The notes below the pieces were generated by a model. The model was given only the letters and a program-made list of their open reading frames with translations, made no database searches and had not been told where the DNA came from. From Thiohalocapsa halophila (GTDB taxonomy: Bacteria; Pseudomonadota; Gammaproteobacteria; Chromatiales; Chromatiaceae), in the NCBI RefSeq assembly GCF_016583825.1, contig NZ_NRRV01000003.1, positions 1 to 64,000 on the forward strand: 64,000 bases of DNA. Reading direction: 5' to 3'. Positions 27,739 to 40,278 of the stretch are shown piece after piece; the first letter of the stretch is position 1, and each line of letters begins with the position of its first letter. A program made the position numbers and the translations under genes.

Positions 27739-29093
27739 TTCCGCGGCCGCTCCCACCCTTCGATGGTCACCTGCTTGGCCCGGCACACGGTGAGCTGCTC
27801 GGCGGGGGCGTCGCGGCTGACCACGGAGCCGGCGCCGATGGTGGCGCCGGCGCCCACGGCCACGGGGGCCACCAGCGCGGTGTTGGAGCCGATGAAGGCG
27901 CCATCGTCGATGACGGTGCGGTGCTTGTTGGCGCCGTCGTAGTTACAGGTGATGGTGCCGGCGCCGACATTGACGCCGCTGCCGATCACGGCATCGCCGA
28001 TGTAGCTCAGGTGATTGACCTTGCTGCCCGCGGCGATCTGCGCCTTCTTGACCTCCACGAAGTTGCCGATGTGGCAGTCGCGGCCGATGTCGGCAGCGGG
28101 CCGCAGCCGTGCGAAGGGACCGATGCGGGCACCGGCGCCTACGTGCGCGCCCTCGATGACGCTGTTGGCCAGCACCTCCGCGCTCGGGCCGATGTCGCAG
28201 TCTTTGAGCAGGCAGTTCGGCCCGATGTGCGCGCCGGCGCCGATGCGCACCTCGCCCTCGCAGATCAGGTTGATATCCAGCACCACATCGCGCTCGCATT
28301 CCAGCCGGCCGCGGATGTCGATGCGCGCCGGGTCCGCGATGCTGGTGCCGCGGCGCATCAGGCACTCGGCGGTGCGGCGCTGATGGTAGCGCTCCAGCTC
28401 CGCCAGCTGAAGGCGGTCGTTGACACCGGCGACTTCTTCCAGGGTCTCGGGCTGGGCGGTCACCACCTCGACGCCGTCGGCGGCGGCGAGTCCGATGACA
28501 TCGGTGAGGTAGTACTCGCGCTGAACGTTGTCGTTGTCGACGCGCCCGAGCCACTGCGCAAGGCGCTCGCGCTCGGCGGTGATGATCCCGGTGTTGACCT
28601 CGGTGATGGCACGCTCGGCCGCGCTGGCGTCCTTCTGCTCGACGATGCGCTGCACCCGCCCGGTGTCGTCTCGAACGATGCGCCCGTAGCCGCTGGGATC
28701 GGCCAGGGTCATGGTGAGCAGGCCCAGCGCGGTCTCGCCGCTGTCGGCGATGAGGCGGTTCAGCGTCTCCGCCTCGATGAGCGGGACATCGCCGTATAGC
28801 ACTAGGACGCGGTCCACGTCCGCCATGGCCGGGAGGGCCTGCTGCACGGCATGACCGGTGCCGAGGCGCTCGGCCTGCTCCACAAAGGTGCAGTCGGCAT
28901 CGGCCAGGGCTTGGGGCACCAGCTCGCCGCCGTGGCCGTAGACCACGCAGATGCGGGCGGCACCGACGGCCTCGGCGGCGTCGAGCACGTGGCGCAGCAG
29001 CGGCCGACCGGCGAGGGGATGGAGCACCTTGGGCAGCGCCGAGCGCATACGGGTGCCCTTGCCGGCGGCGAGGATGACGACACCGAGTGTCAT
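27732..29093 (-). CDS. glmU: Bifunctional GlmU (acetyltransferase/uridyltransferase)
   Basis: GlmU (453 aa) makes UDP-GlcNAc. The N-terminal pyrophosphorylase has LAAGKGTRMRSALPKVLHPL, and the C-terminal half is a left-handed beta-helix of hexapeptide repeats (VEGAHVGAGARIGPFARL-type units) ending in the Lys/Arg-rich tail. It follows atpC and precedes glmS. Confidence 0.97.
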   Translation of the reverse strand: MTLGVVILAAGKGTRMRSALPKVLHPLAGRPLLRHVLDAAEAVGAARICVVYGHGGELVPQALADADCTFVEQAERLGTGHAVQQALPAMADVDRVLVLYGDVPLIEAETLNRLIADSGETALGLLTMTLADPSGYGRIVRDDTGRVQRIVEQKDASAAERAITEVNTGIITAERERLAQWLGRVDNDNVQREYYLTDVIGLAAADGVEVVTAQPETLEEVAGVNDRLQLAELERYHQRRTAECLMRRGTSIADPARIDIRGRLECERDVVLDINLICEGEVRIGAGAHIGPNCLLKDCDIGPSAEVLANSVIEGAHVGAGARIGPFARLRPAADIGRDCHIGNFVEVKKAQIAAGSKVNHLSYIGDAVIGSGVNVGAGTITCNYDGANKHRTVIDDGAFIGSNTALVAPVAVGAGATIGAGSVVSRDAPAEQLTVCRAKQVTIEGWERPRKK

Positions 29094-29284
29094 GGCGCGG
29101 GAACCTTATCGAGAATGCCGTCAGTGACGGAGATGAGCTTACCGGCGAAGGCGCGAGCGGACATGGGCAATGTTGGGCTTACTCAACAGCGCCGAGAATA
29201 GCTCAACGCGCGTCCGCTCAAAAGCCTTCGAGCGCGCAAGGATAAACGCCGGCGACGCGACACCGCCAAAGAGCGGGCGGCGCG

Positions 29285-29710
29285 TCAGCTGCCCCGCATC
29301 TTGCGCAGCTTCTCGATGGCGCGCAGCTGCGCGATGGCCTCGGCGAGCTCGGCCTGTGCCTTGGCGTACTCGAACTCCGCGGTCTGGCCGGCGAGGGTGT
29401 CCTCGGCACGGCGCTTAGCCTCCAGGGCCTTGGCCTCGTCGATGTTCTCGGCACGGATGGCGGTGTCGGCGAGCACGGTGATGACGTCCGGCTGCACCTC
29501 GAGCATACCGCCGGAGACGTAGAAGTGCTCCATCTCCCCGTGCTCGTCCTCGACCCGGACATCGCCGGGCTTGAGCCGGGTGATCAGCGGGGCGTGGCGG
29601 GCGGCGATGCCGAGCTCGCCCATCTCCCCGGGGGCGTAGAGCATGGTCGCGCTGCCGGAGTGGATGGCTCCTTCGGCGCTGACGATGTCCACGTGAATCT
29701 GCATTGCCAT
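29285..29710 (-). CDS. atpC: ATP synthase epsilon subunit
   Basis: The 141-aa F1 epsilon subunit has the beta-sandwich start ([40 protein letters not shown]) and the two-helix C-terminus ([20 protein letters not shown]). It couples rotation to the c-ring and can inhibit ATP hydrolysis. It is the last gene of atpIBEFHAGDC. Confidence 0.97.
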   Translation of the reverse strand: MAMQIHVDIVSAEGAIHSGSATMLYAPGEMGELGIAARHAPLITRLKPGDVRVEDEHGEMEHFYVSGGMLEVQPDVITVLADTAIRAENIDEAKALEAKRRAEDTLAGQTAEFEYAKAQAELAEAIAQLRAIEKLRKMRGS

Positions 29711-29793
29711 GTTGGCGGGCTCCGATGATCTCTGCGAGCGGACAGCGGGCGGGGCCGCGGCTGATGCCGCCGGCAGCCCTGCCCGGGGCCGGT

Positions 29794-32120
<2,327 letters not shown>

Positions 32121-32195
32121 GGAGGGCTCCGATCTGTGTTCTAAGCTGCGTCTGTGCGCTCACGATGCCGGGGGGCACGACAGCGGCACGCTTGT

Positions 32196-32261
32196 CAGGG
32201 CTGAGGGCGGAGGGCTGAGGTTTTCCGTGGCCGCGCCCTTGGCCCTCAGCCCTCCGCCCTG
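32196..32261. repeat. Inverted heptamer array with 17-bp stem between atpA and atpG
   Basis: Units CAGGGCT, GAGGGCG, GAGGGCT, GAGG at 32196-32220 face the inverse set at 32243-32261. AGGGCGGAGGGCTGAGG (32204-32220) is perfectly complementary to 32244-32260 across a 23-base loop. It would be transcribed inside the atp mRNA between atpA and atpG. Confidence 0.85.
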
Positions 32262-32328
32262 CTCGCGATTTGCGCCAGTGCAGGCAGCAGCCTGCCAGGA
32301 GCGCCATGCGAGGGCTCCTGCGAGGCAC

Positions 32329-33870
32329 TTACCAAGTATTGTTGGCCTTGAAGTCCTTCAGCGCGGCGTGCAGCGCTTCCTTGATGTCGTCGCTGTAGTC
32401 GCCGGAGGTGTTGATCTTGTCCAGCAGCTCCTTGTGCGCCGAGGCCATGTAGCTCTGCAGGGCGCGCTCGAAGTCGACGACCTTCTTGACCTCCACGTCG
32501 TCGAGGTAGCCCTCGTTGACGGCGAACAGCGAGGCGGCCATCTGCGCGACGCTCATGGGCTGATACTGCATCTGCTTCATGAGCTCGGTGACGCGCTCGC
32601 CGCGCTCGAGCTGCTTGCGGGTGGCCTCGTCCAGGTCGGAGGCGAACTGCGAGAAGGCCGCCAGCTCGCGGTACTGGGCCAGCGCCAGGCGGATACCGCC
32701 GCCGAGCTTCTTGATGATCTTGGTCTGGGCCGAGCCGCCGACGCGCGACACCGACAGACCCGCGTTGATGGCGGGGCGGATGCCGGCGTTGAACAGGTCG
32801 CTCTCCAGGAAGATCTGGCCGTCGGTGATGGAGATGACGTTGGTCGGCACGAAGGCGGAGACGTCACCGGCCTGGGTCTCGATGATGGGCAGCGCCGTCA
32901 GCGAGCCGGTCTTGCCCTTGACATTGCCGTTGGTGAGCTTCTCAACCTCGTGGGCGCTGATGCGCGCGGCGCGCTCCAGCAGCCGGGAGTGCAGATAGAA
33001 GACGTCGCCGGGGTAGGCCTCGCGGCCCGGCGGGCGGCGCAGCAGCAGCGACACCTGGCGGTAAGCCCAGGCCTGCTTGGTGAGGTCATCGTAGACGATC
33101 AGCGCGTCCTCGCCCTTGTCGCGGAAGTACTCGCCCATGGCGCAGCCGGCGTAGGGGGCGATGAACTGCATGGCAGCCGAGTCCGAGGCGCCGGCGTGGA
33201 CGATGATGGTGTGCTCCATGGCGCCGTGCTCTTCGAGCTTGCGCTGCACGCCCGCCACCGAGCTGTTCTTCTGGCCGACCGCGACGTAGATGCACTTAAC
33301 GCCGGTGCCCTTCTGGTTGATGATGGCGTCGATGGCCACCGCGGTCTTGCCGGTCTGGCGGTCGCCGATGATGAGCTCGCGCTGGCCGCGGCCGACGGGC
33401 ACCATGGCGTCGATGGCCTTGATGCCCGACTGCATCGGCTGGTCCACGGACTGACGGGCGATGACGCCGGGCGCGATCTTCTCGATGGCGGAGGTGCCAT
33501 CCCCCTGCACCGGTCCCTTGCCGTCCACGGGCTGACCGAGAGAGTCCACCACGCGGCCGAGCAGGCCGTCGCCCACCGGCACCTCCAGCACGCGTCCGGT
33601 GCAGCGCACCCAGTCGCCCTCGGACAGGCTGGTGTAGTCGCCGAGCACCACGGCGCCGACGGAGTCGCGCTCCAGGTTCAGGGCCAGGCCGTAGATGTTG
33701 TTCGGAAACTCCAGCATCTCGTAGTACTGGGCATCCGAGAGGCCGTAGATGCGCACGATGCCGTCGGTGAGGCTGACGATGGTGCCTTCGGCGCGCGCCT
33801 CGGTCTTGAGATCGAACTGCTCGATCTTCTGTTTAATCAGGTCGCTGATTTCGGAGGGATTCAGTTGCAT
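32329..33870 (-). CDS. atpA: ATP synthase alpha subunit
   Basis: The 513-aa F1 alpha subunit has the P-loop [14 protein letters not shown] and the conserved start [19 protein letters not shown]. It alternates with beta in the F1 hexamer. The 208-base gap after it, which holds the heptamer stem-loop, is unusually long for an atpA-atpG junction. Confidence 0.98.
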   Translation of the reverse strand: MQLNPSEISDLIKQKIEQFDLKTEARAEGTIVSLTDGIVRIYGLSDAQYYEMLEFPNNIYGLALNLERDSVGAVVLGDYTSLSEGDWVRCTGRVLEVPVGDGLLGRVVDSLGQPVDGKGPVQGDGTSAIEKIAPGVIARQSVDQPMQSGIKAIDAMVPVGRGQRELIIGDRQTGKTAVAIDAIINQKGTGVKCIYVAVGQKNSSVAGVQRKLEEHGAMEHTIIVHAGASDSAAMQFIAPYAGCAMGEYFRDKGEDALIVYDDLTKQAWAYRQVSLLLRRPPGREAYPGDVFYLHSRLLERAARISAHEVEKLTNGNVKGKTGSLTALPIIETQAGDVSAFVPTNVISITDGQIFLESDLFNAGIRPAINAGLSVSRVGGSAQTKIIKKLGGGIRLALAQYRELAAFSQFASDLDEATRKQLERGERVTELMKQMQYQPMSVAQMAASLFAVNEGYLDDVEVKKVVDFERALQSYMASAHKELLDKINTSGDYSDDIKEALHAALKDFKANNTW

Positions 33871-33933
33871 GGGGATGCTCCGATGAAGGGCTGCCGATGA
33901 GCGCCCGTCGCCGAGCGCTGGACTTGGCCGCCG

Positions 33934-34473
33934 TCAGAATTGCAAGTCGTTGGACAGCCGCTCCAGCTTGCCGCGCACCGAGCCGTCGATGACGACATCG
34001 CCCGCGCGCACCTTGACGCCGCCGATGAGATCCGGGTCCTCTTCGATGGTCAGGTCGACGTCGCCGCCGAAGTGGGCCTTGAGCCGCGCCGCGAGCTCGT
34101 CGCGCTCGGCGTCGCCCACCGGATAGGCGCTGGTGACCTCGATCTGGCGCAGACCGTCGTAGAGGGTCTTCATTTGCGTGAACAGTCGGGCGATGTCCGG
34201 CAGCACGATGAGGCGCTTGTTCTGGGCGAGCAGCCGAACCAGGTTCTGGACGTGCTCGCTCAAGCCCTCGCCGGCGACGCCGAAGATCAGATCCCGCAGC
34301 TGCTCCGAAGAGGCATTGGGGCTGCCGATCTGGGCGCCGACTTGCGGGTCTTCGACGATGGCGCCGAGCAGCGCGAGCTCGTCGGCCCAGGCGTCCAGGG
34401 TGCCCTCCGCCTTGGCAACCTCGAAGGCCGCCTCGGCATAGGGGCGGGCGATGGTGGTGGTGTCTCCGGCCAT
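33934..34473 (-). CDS. atpH: ATP synthase delta subunit
   Basis: The 179-aa stator protein connects b and alpha. The start (TTIARPYAEAAFEVAKAEG) and end (GGVKVRAGDVVIDGSVRGKL) are typical. It is 9 bases downstream of atpF. Confidence 0.96.
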   Translation of the reverse strand: MAGDTTTIARPYAEAAFEVAKAEGTLDAWADELALLGAIVEDPQVGAQIGSPNASSEQLRDLIFGVAGEGLSEHVQNLVRLLAQNKRLIVLPDIARLFTQMKTLYDGLRQIEVTSAYPVGDAERDELAARLKAHFGGDVDLTIEEDPDLIGGVKVRAGDVVIDGSVRGKLERLSNDLQF

Positions 34474-34482
34474 GCGCTGCCC

Positions 34483-34953
34483 CTAGATCTGCTTCGCGAA
34501 GGACTCGACGAGGTCCTTGTGCGCGTTGGCGTCGACCTCTTTCTGGAGGATCTTCTCGGCCGCAGCGACCGCCAGCTGCGCCATGCGCTCGCGCAGCTCC
34601 TCTCGCGCCCGGTTGGTCTCCTGCTCGATCTCGGCGTGGGCCGCCGTGCGGATGCGCTCGGCCTCCGCAGTGGCGTCGCGCTTGGCCTCGTCGAGGATCT
34701 CGTTGTAGCGCTTCTGCGCTTGGGAGACGATGTCCGCGGCGTTGCCCTTGGCCTCTTTCATGACCTCCAGCGCGCGCTGCTCGCCCAGCTCCTGCTCTTC
34801 CTTACCGCGCTCAGCGGCGGCGAGCCCCTCGGCGATCTTCGCCGTGCGCTCTTCCAGCGCCTTCATGATCGGCGGCCAGACGTACTTCATGCAGAAGGCG
34901 ACGAACACGCCGAAGGCGATCATCTGCACGAGCAAAGTAAGATTGATGTTCAT
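34483..34953 (-). CDS. atpF: ATP synthase b subunit
   Basis: The 156-aa peripheral-stalk subunit has one N-terminal membrane helix (residues 4-24, [20 protein letters not shown]), the hinge YVWPPI and a long charged helix. Confidence 0.97.
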   Translation of the reverse strand: MNINLTLLVQMIAFGVFVAFCMKYVWPPIMKALEERTAKIAEGLAAAERGKEEQELGEQRALEVMKEAKGNAADIVSQAQKRYNEILDEAKRDATAEAERIRTAAHAEIEQETNRAREELRERMAQLAVAAAEKILQKEVDANAHKDLVESFAKQI

Positions 34954-35077
34954 CCGTCTGCCTTTCTGACTTGTGCCTCTAGTGTGAAACGGCGGTCACC
35001 GGCTGCCTTATCTGACGCAGGGCCGCCGACCGCCCGCTGTGGGCTCCCGCGATGGGGCTCGGGGACCAGAGGACAGC

Positions 35078-35344
<267 letters not shown>

Positions 35345-35422
35345 TCAGGGTTTTCGGTATCCGCGCCCCGCAGGCTGCACTGCTCGGGGGCGTGCTTGGT
35401 GGGCGCGCGGTGCCGCCGGGCC

Positions 35423-36289
<867 letters not shown>

Positions 36290-36311
36290 TCAGTCCCGGT
36301 TGGCGGCCGTG

Positions 36312-36704
36312 CTAGTGCGCCGGCCGCGATGCAAACAGCGCGGGCAGCACCTGCACCGCGAAATAGGTGCCGAGCAGCGCCGGCAGATTGAGATTCGCGA
36401 GGGTAGCGAACGCAAGCGCGAAAAGGCCGAGGATCAACACTACCTTGATGATCTCGGCCGAGTAGATCCGCAGCGCGAGCTCCGTCGGCGCCTGGGCGCG
36501 GTACTGACGGAAGACCCTCAGGGCGAACACCCAGTTGGCGAGGAGGCATACGCCGGCGCCGATGGCGGCCGACTTGAAGGCGGTGACGCCGAACGGCGCG
36601 GCCAGCATGAGCGCCACGAGCGCGAAGGCCACCTGCCAGAGCAGCAGGCGGCGCAGCTGTGCGCGATCACGCGGGCCGAGGCCACGGGAATCCCCCGAAA
36701 TCAC
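36312..36704 (-). CDS. atpI: ATP synthase protein I
   Basis: The 130-aa four-helix membrane protein matches AtpI, which assists c-ring assembly. It starts the atp operon, with a good sigma-70 promoter immediately upstream. Confidence 0.93.
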   Translation of the reverse strand: MISGDSRGLGPRDRAQLRRLLLWQVAFALVALMLAAPFGVTAFKSAAIGAGVCLLANWVFALRVFRQYRAQAPTELALRIYSAEIIKVVLILGLFALAFATLANLNLPALLGTYFAVQVLPALFASRPAH

Positions 36705-36726
36705 CTGCCCCCCGCAAAGACACGGA

Positions 36727-36756
36727 AGTATAAGCGTGTCCGAATATTCTGGTCAA
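36727..36756 (-). promoter_or_regulatory. Sigma-70 promoter of the atp operon with overlapping dyad
   Basis: On the minus strand TTGACC (36751-36756) is followed after 18 bases by TATACT (36727-36732), about 22 bases before the atpI start. TCTGGTCA at 36748-36755 is inverted at 36762-36769 (TGACCAGA), so an 8-bp dyad covers the -35 element and could be an operator. Confidence 0.7.
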
Positions 36757-36837
36757 ATCCCTGACCAGACCGCGCATATGTTGCCATAAGCTTGACGAAT
36801 CGGCTTTACGGATTGATGTCTGGGCGGCTTGGGGAAA

Positions 36838-37743
36838 TCACCGAATATGGCCCAGGATGCCGTCCAGCTCGTCCAGGCTGTTGTAGGCGATGACCAGCTT
36901 GCCGGCCCCCTTGGCGCCGTGCTGGATGGCGACCCGGGCGCCGAGGCGCTCGGCGAGGTCGTCCTGGAGGCGGCGGATGTTCGGGTCTTGGGCGGGCTCG
37001 CGCGGGCGCTCGGCGCCGGCGTCCTCGCTCTGGAGCCGGCGCACCAGGCGCTCGGTCTCGCGCACCGACAGCCCGCGTGCCACCACTTGCCGGGCGGCCA
37101 GGGTCTGGGCATCGCCCTTGAGGCCGAGCAGCGCGCGGGCATGGCCCATGTCCAGGCGCCCGGCGTCGAGCAGCGCGCGCACCTCGGCCCCGAGCTCCAG
37201 CAGCCGCAGCAGGTTGGTGACCGTGGTGCGGGACTTGCCGACGGCCTCGGCCACCTCCTGATGGGTGAGGCCGAACTCTTCTTGCAACCGGTGCAGGGCG
37301 CCGGCCTCTTCCAGCGGGGCGAGGTTCTCGCGCTGGATGTTCTCGATCAGCGCGATGGCGAGCGCCGTCTGCTCGTCCACCTCCCGGACCACCACCGGGA
37401 TGTCGGCGAGACCCGCCTGCTCGGCGGCGCGCCAGCGCCGCTCCCCGGCGACGATCTCGTAGCGCCCGGCGCCCGCAGGCCGCACCACGATGGGCTGCAG
37501 CACCCCCTGGCGGGCAATGGAATCGGCGAGCTCGCGCAGGGCATCCGGATCGAACTCCCGGCGCGGCTGGTAACGGCCGCGCTCAATGCGCTCCAGGGGC
37601 AGCTGCTGGATCGCTTCGCCGGGCGCCGCCTGGGTCAGCGGCGCCGCGTCAGGGTGGGCGACGGCTTCGGCGTCGTCCTCGTGCGCCCCGCCGAGCAGGG
37701 CGTCCAGGCCGCGGCCGAGGCCGCGCTTCTTGGCGCTGGTCAT
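36838..37743 (-). CDS. parB: ParB chromosome-partitioning protein
   Basis: ParB (301 aa from ATG 37743) binds parS and loads condensin. It has the canonical start TSAKKRGLGRGLDALLGG, the CTPase segment (VVRPAGAGRYEIVAGERRWRAA, motif GERRWRA), and a helix-turn-helix (LTHQEVAEAVGKSRTTVTNL). GGAGG lies 11 bases before ATG. The same frame is open for 84 more acidic, Pro-rich residues up to GTG 37995, so a longer form (385 aa) is possible. Confidence 0.93.
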   Translation of the reverse strand: MTSAKKRGLGRGLDALLGGAHEDDAEAVAHPDAAPLTQAAPGEAIQQLPLERIERGRYQPRREFDPDALRELADSIARQGVLQPIVVRPAGAGRYEIVAGERRWRAAEQAGLADIPVVVREVDEQTALAIALIENIQRENLAPLEEAGALHRLQEEFGLTHQEVAEAVGKSRTTVTNLLRLLELGAEVRALLDAGRLDMGHARALLGLKGDAQTLAARQVVARGLSVRETERLVRRLQSEDAGAERPREPAQDPNIRRLQDDLAERLGARVAIQHGAKGAGKLVIAYNSLDELDGILGHIR

Positions 37744-38035
37744 GCTGTGCACGCCCTCCGCGGCGGCAGCGCCCGAGTCCGGCTCGGGCGGCTCGGGATG
37801 GCCTGGGTCCGGGTCCGGCGTTGGCTGCGGCTCCGGCTGTGCGCCGCCGTCCGCCGAGTCGGCCGCTCCTGCCGCGGCGCTGATGGCCGGCGACGGCGTT
37901 GGGGTTGTCGGGGCATCGGCAGTGGCTGGCGCGTCGGCGTAGCGGTCGAGTTGGGGATCGAGCTGAGGCTCGATCAAAGATAGAGCGTTTCTCACGGCGT
38001 CCCGTATGGCGTGGTCCCCTGTGGCCCGATCAGGG

Positions 38036-38824
38036 TCATGCGGCGTTCGGTGCGGGCTCGCGGCGGCGTAGCACCTCGCCCGCCAGGGCGACATAGGCCA
38101 GGGCGCCGCGGGAGCTGCCGTCGTACTTCAGCACCGGCAGCCCGTGGCTCGGCGCCTCCGCCAGCCGCACGTTGCGCGGCACGATGGTGCGGTAGACCTG
38201 ACCCTTGAAATGCGTGACCAGCTGGGTGGAGACCTGGTTGGACAGATTGTTGCGCGGGTCGTGCATGGTGCGCAGGATGCCGTCGATGCGAAGCGCCCGG
38301 TTGCGGCTGGTGCGGATCTGCTCGATGGTGTCGAGCAGGGCGGACAGCCCCTCCAGCGCGTAGTACTCGCACTGGATCGGGATCAGCACGCCGTCTGCGG
38401 CCACCAGCGCATTCACCGTCAGCATGTTCAGCGACGGCGGGCAGTCCAGCAGGATGACCTCGTAGGCCGCCGCCTGCGCCTCGAGCCGTACCGCCAGGGT
38501 GCGCTCGCGGGTCTCACCCTGCATCAGCCCCACCTCGGCGGCGGTCATGTCGCCGTTGGACGGCAGCAGGTCGAAGCCCGGCGCCGGCTCCGCCACCCGC
38601 TGCACGCATTGCGAGAAGGGCGTGTCGTTCAGCAGCAGGTCGCAGCCGGTGGTCTCCAGGGCGTTCTTGTCGACGCCGACGCCCATGGTGGCGTTGCCCT
38701 GGGGGTCCATGTCCACCAGCAGCACGCGGCGGCTCATGGAGGCCAGCGAGGCAGCGAGGTTGACGGCGGTGGTGGTCTTGCCGACCCCGCCCTTTTGGTT
38801 CGCGATGGCGATGATGCGGGCCAT
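38036..38824 (-). CDS. parA: ParA chromosome-partitioning ATPase
   Basis: ParA/Soj (262 aa) has the deviant Walker [10 protein letters not shown] at residue about 10, [13 protein letters not shown], and [23 protein letters not shown] 38824 gives the standard length. The gene lies between rsmG and parB, as in many gammaproteobacteria near oriC. Confidence 0.97.
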   Translation of the reverse strand: MARIIAIANQKGGVGKTTTAVNLAASLASMSRRVLLVDMDPQGNATMGVGVDKNALETTGCDLLLNDTPFSQCVQRVAEPAPGFDLLPSNGDMTAAEVGLMQGETRERTLAVRLEAQAAAYEVILLDCPPSLNMLTVNALVAADGVLIPIQCEYYALEGLSALLDTIEQIRTSRNRALRIDGILRTMHDPRNNLSNQVSTQLVTHFKGQVYRTIVPRNVRLAEAPSHGLPVLKYDGSSRGALAYVALAGEVLRRREPAPNAA

Positions 38825-38984
38825 GTGGTTGCTGGGCAGGTTTCGGGGAGGTTCCTGGGTGCTTGTGTCGGCGCCTCGCGCCGCCAGCGAGCGGGTGATG
38901 CGGATGCGCTCCCCGCGCGTGGCTTGCGTGGCGGGCCCGGTGCTGCATGCTCGCGGACATCGCATCGGGGCAGGCGGCGGTCAG

Positions 38985-39671
38985 TCAGTCGAACGGCACC
39001 ACCACCAGAGAGCGCTCGGCATCGAGCCCGGGGACCGCAAGCCGATGCACCGCCGCGGCGTCTGCGCGCACGCGCGGCAGCGCCGCCTCGGCCAGATCGC
39101 CCAGCTCCGCCGCCGGGTTGCGCCCCTTGAGTGCCAGCAGCACACCCCCGGGCGCGAGCAGCGGCGTGCAGTCGGCACAAAGCTCGCTGAGCGTCGCCAC
39201 CGCGCGCGCCGTTATGGTAGCGAAATTCGCAGGCCCCCGGTACGCCGTGATGCGCGCCTGCACCGGCGTGACGTTGCTCAGGCCGAGCTCCAGCACCGCC
39301 TGGCGCACGAACCGGACCTTCTTGCCGTTGCTGTCGAGCAGCGTGAAGGCCAGCTCCGGGCGCAGGATCGCCAACGGCAGCCCGGGCAGACCGGCGCCGG
39401 TGCCCACGTCCAGCACGGGGCCGCGGCGCACGCAGGGCAGCACCGCGAGGCTGTCCAGCAAATGGCGCGGGATCATCTCCGCCGGATTGCGCACGGCGGT
39501 GAGGTTGTAGGCGCGGTTCCAGCGCGCGAGCAGCGGGATGATGGCGCTCAATTGCGCCCGCTGCGCCGCGCTGGCGTCGACGCCGAGGGCGACCAGGCCG
39601 GCGTCGAGCCGGGCACCCAGCGCTGATGGACCGTCGCCGCCCGGTGGAGGCGATACCTCGGCAGCTGCCAT
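38985..39671 (-). CDS. rsmG: RsmG 16S rRNA guanine-N7 methyltransferase
   Basis: RsmG (228 aa) methylates G527 of 16S rRNA using SAM. Motifs: NAEMIPRHLLDSLAVLP-like PAEMIPRHLLDSLAVLP, VLDVGTGAGLPGLPLAILRP and LLDSNGKKVRFVRQ. ATG 39671 gives the usual length; the extra open frame upstream lacks homology. Confidence 0.96.
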   Translation of the reverse strand: MAAAEVSPPPGGDGPSALGARLDAGLVALGVDASAAQRAQLSAIIPLLARWNRAYNLTAVRNPAEMIPRHLLDSLAVLPCVRRGPVLDVGTGAGLPGLPLAILRPELAFTLLDSNGKKVRFVRQAVLELGLSNVTPVQARITAYRGPANFATITARAVATLSELCADCTPLLAPGGVLLALKGRNPAAELGDLAEAALPRVRADAAAVHRLAVPGLDAERSLVVVPFD

Positions 39672-39908
39672 CAGGTGCACCGCCACTTGGGCTCCAACCG
39701 ATACTCGGCGCAGCTCATGTTCATGTGGTCGAGCACAGTGTTTGGCATGGATGGCAATCCCCGCACGGCTAGTAAGGTAGGGTGCCGCGAACGAGGCGGT
39801 TGTTGCGCCACAGTTTACCCAGTTCAGCACTCAACGGTGCCCATCATCCGTCGGCCCCGGGCACGGGATCGCAATATCGCAAGGCCGAGAAGCGTGTCGC
39901 GGCGCCGG

Positions 39909-40250
39909 ATGGCAACCACAACACTGAAAATCCTAGACCGCGGTCGCGGTCCGGAGATCGCCGGTACGCGCATCACCATCTATGACGTGATGGACTACCG
40001 CAAGCTCGGGTGACACCGAGACAGGATCCCCGCCCTCTTTCGGCTCGGCTCGGCCGACATTCAGGCAGCGATCGACTACATTGACGCACACTTGGACGAA
40101 GTCGAGACGAAGTACGCCAAAATCTTGGAGCGCACGGCAAACCCTCAATACCCCCCGGATGTTGAGCAGATTGTGAAGGCAACAAAGGGCTCCGCGCGCC
40201 GGAAGATTGCCGGAATTCGGGCGACAGGTAACCGGACCACGAAACCATGA
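39909..40250 (+). pseudogene. DUF433-family gene interrupted by one stop codon
   Basis: ATG 39909 opens a frame reading LDRGRGPEIAGTRITIYDVM, stopped by TGA at 40011 where related proteins have Trp. The same frame then continues without further change to a second TGA at 40248, with HRDRIPALFRLGSADIQAAI and a charged helical tail, matching DUF433 (small antitoxin-like wHTH proteins). One nonsense base explains the break. No toxin gene is adjacent. Confidence 0.8.
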
Positions 40251-40278
40251 CGCGGCGAGTCAGGAAGGACTTGCGCCA

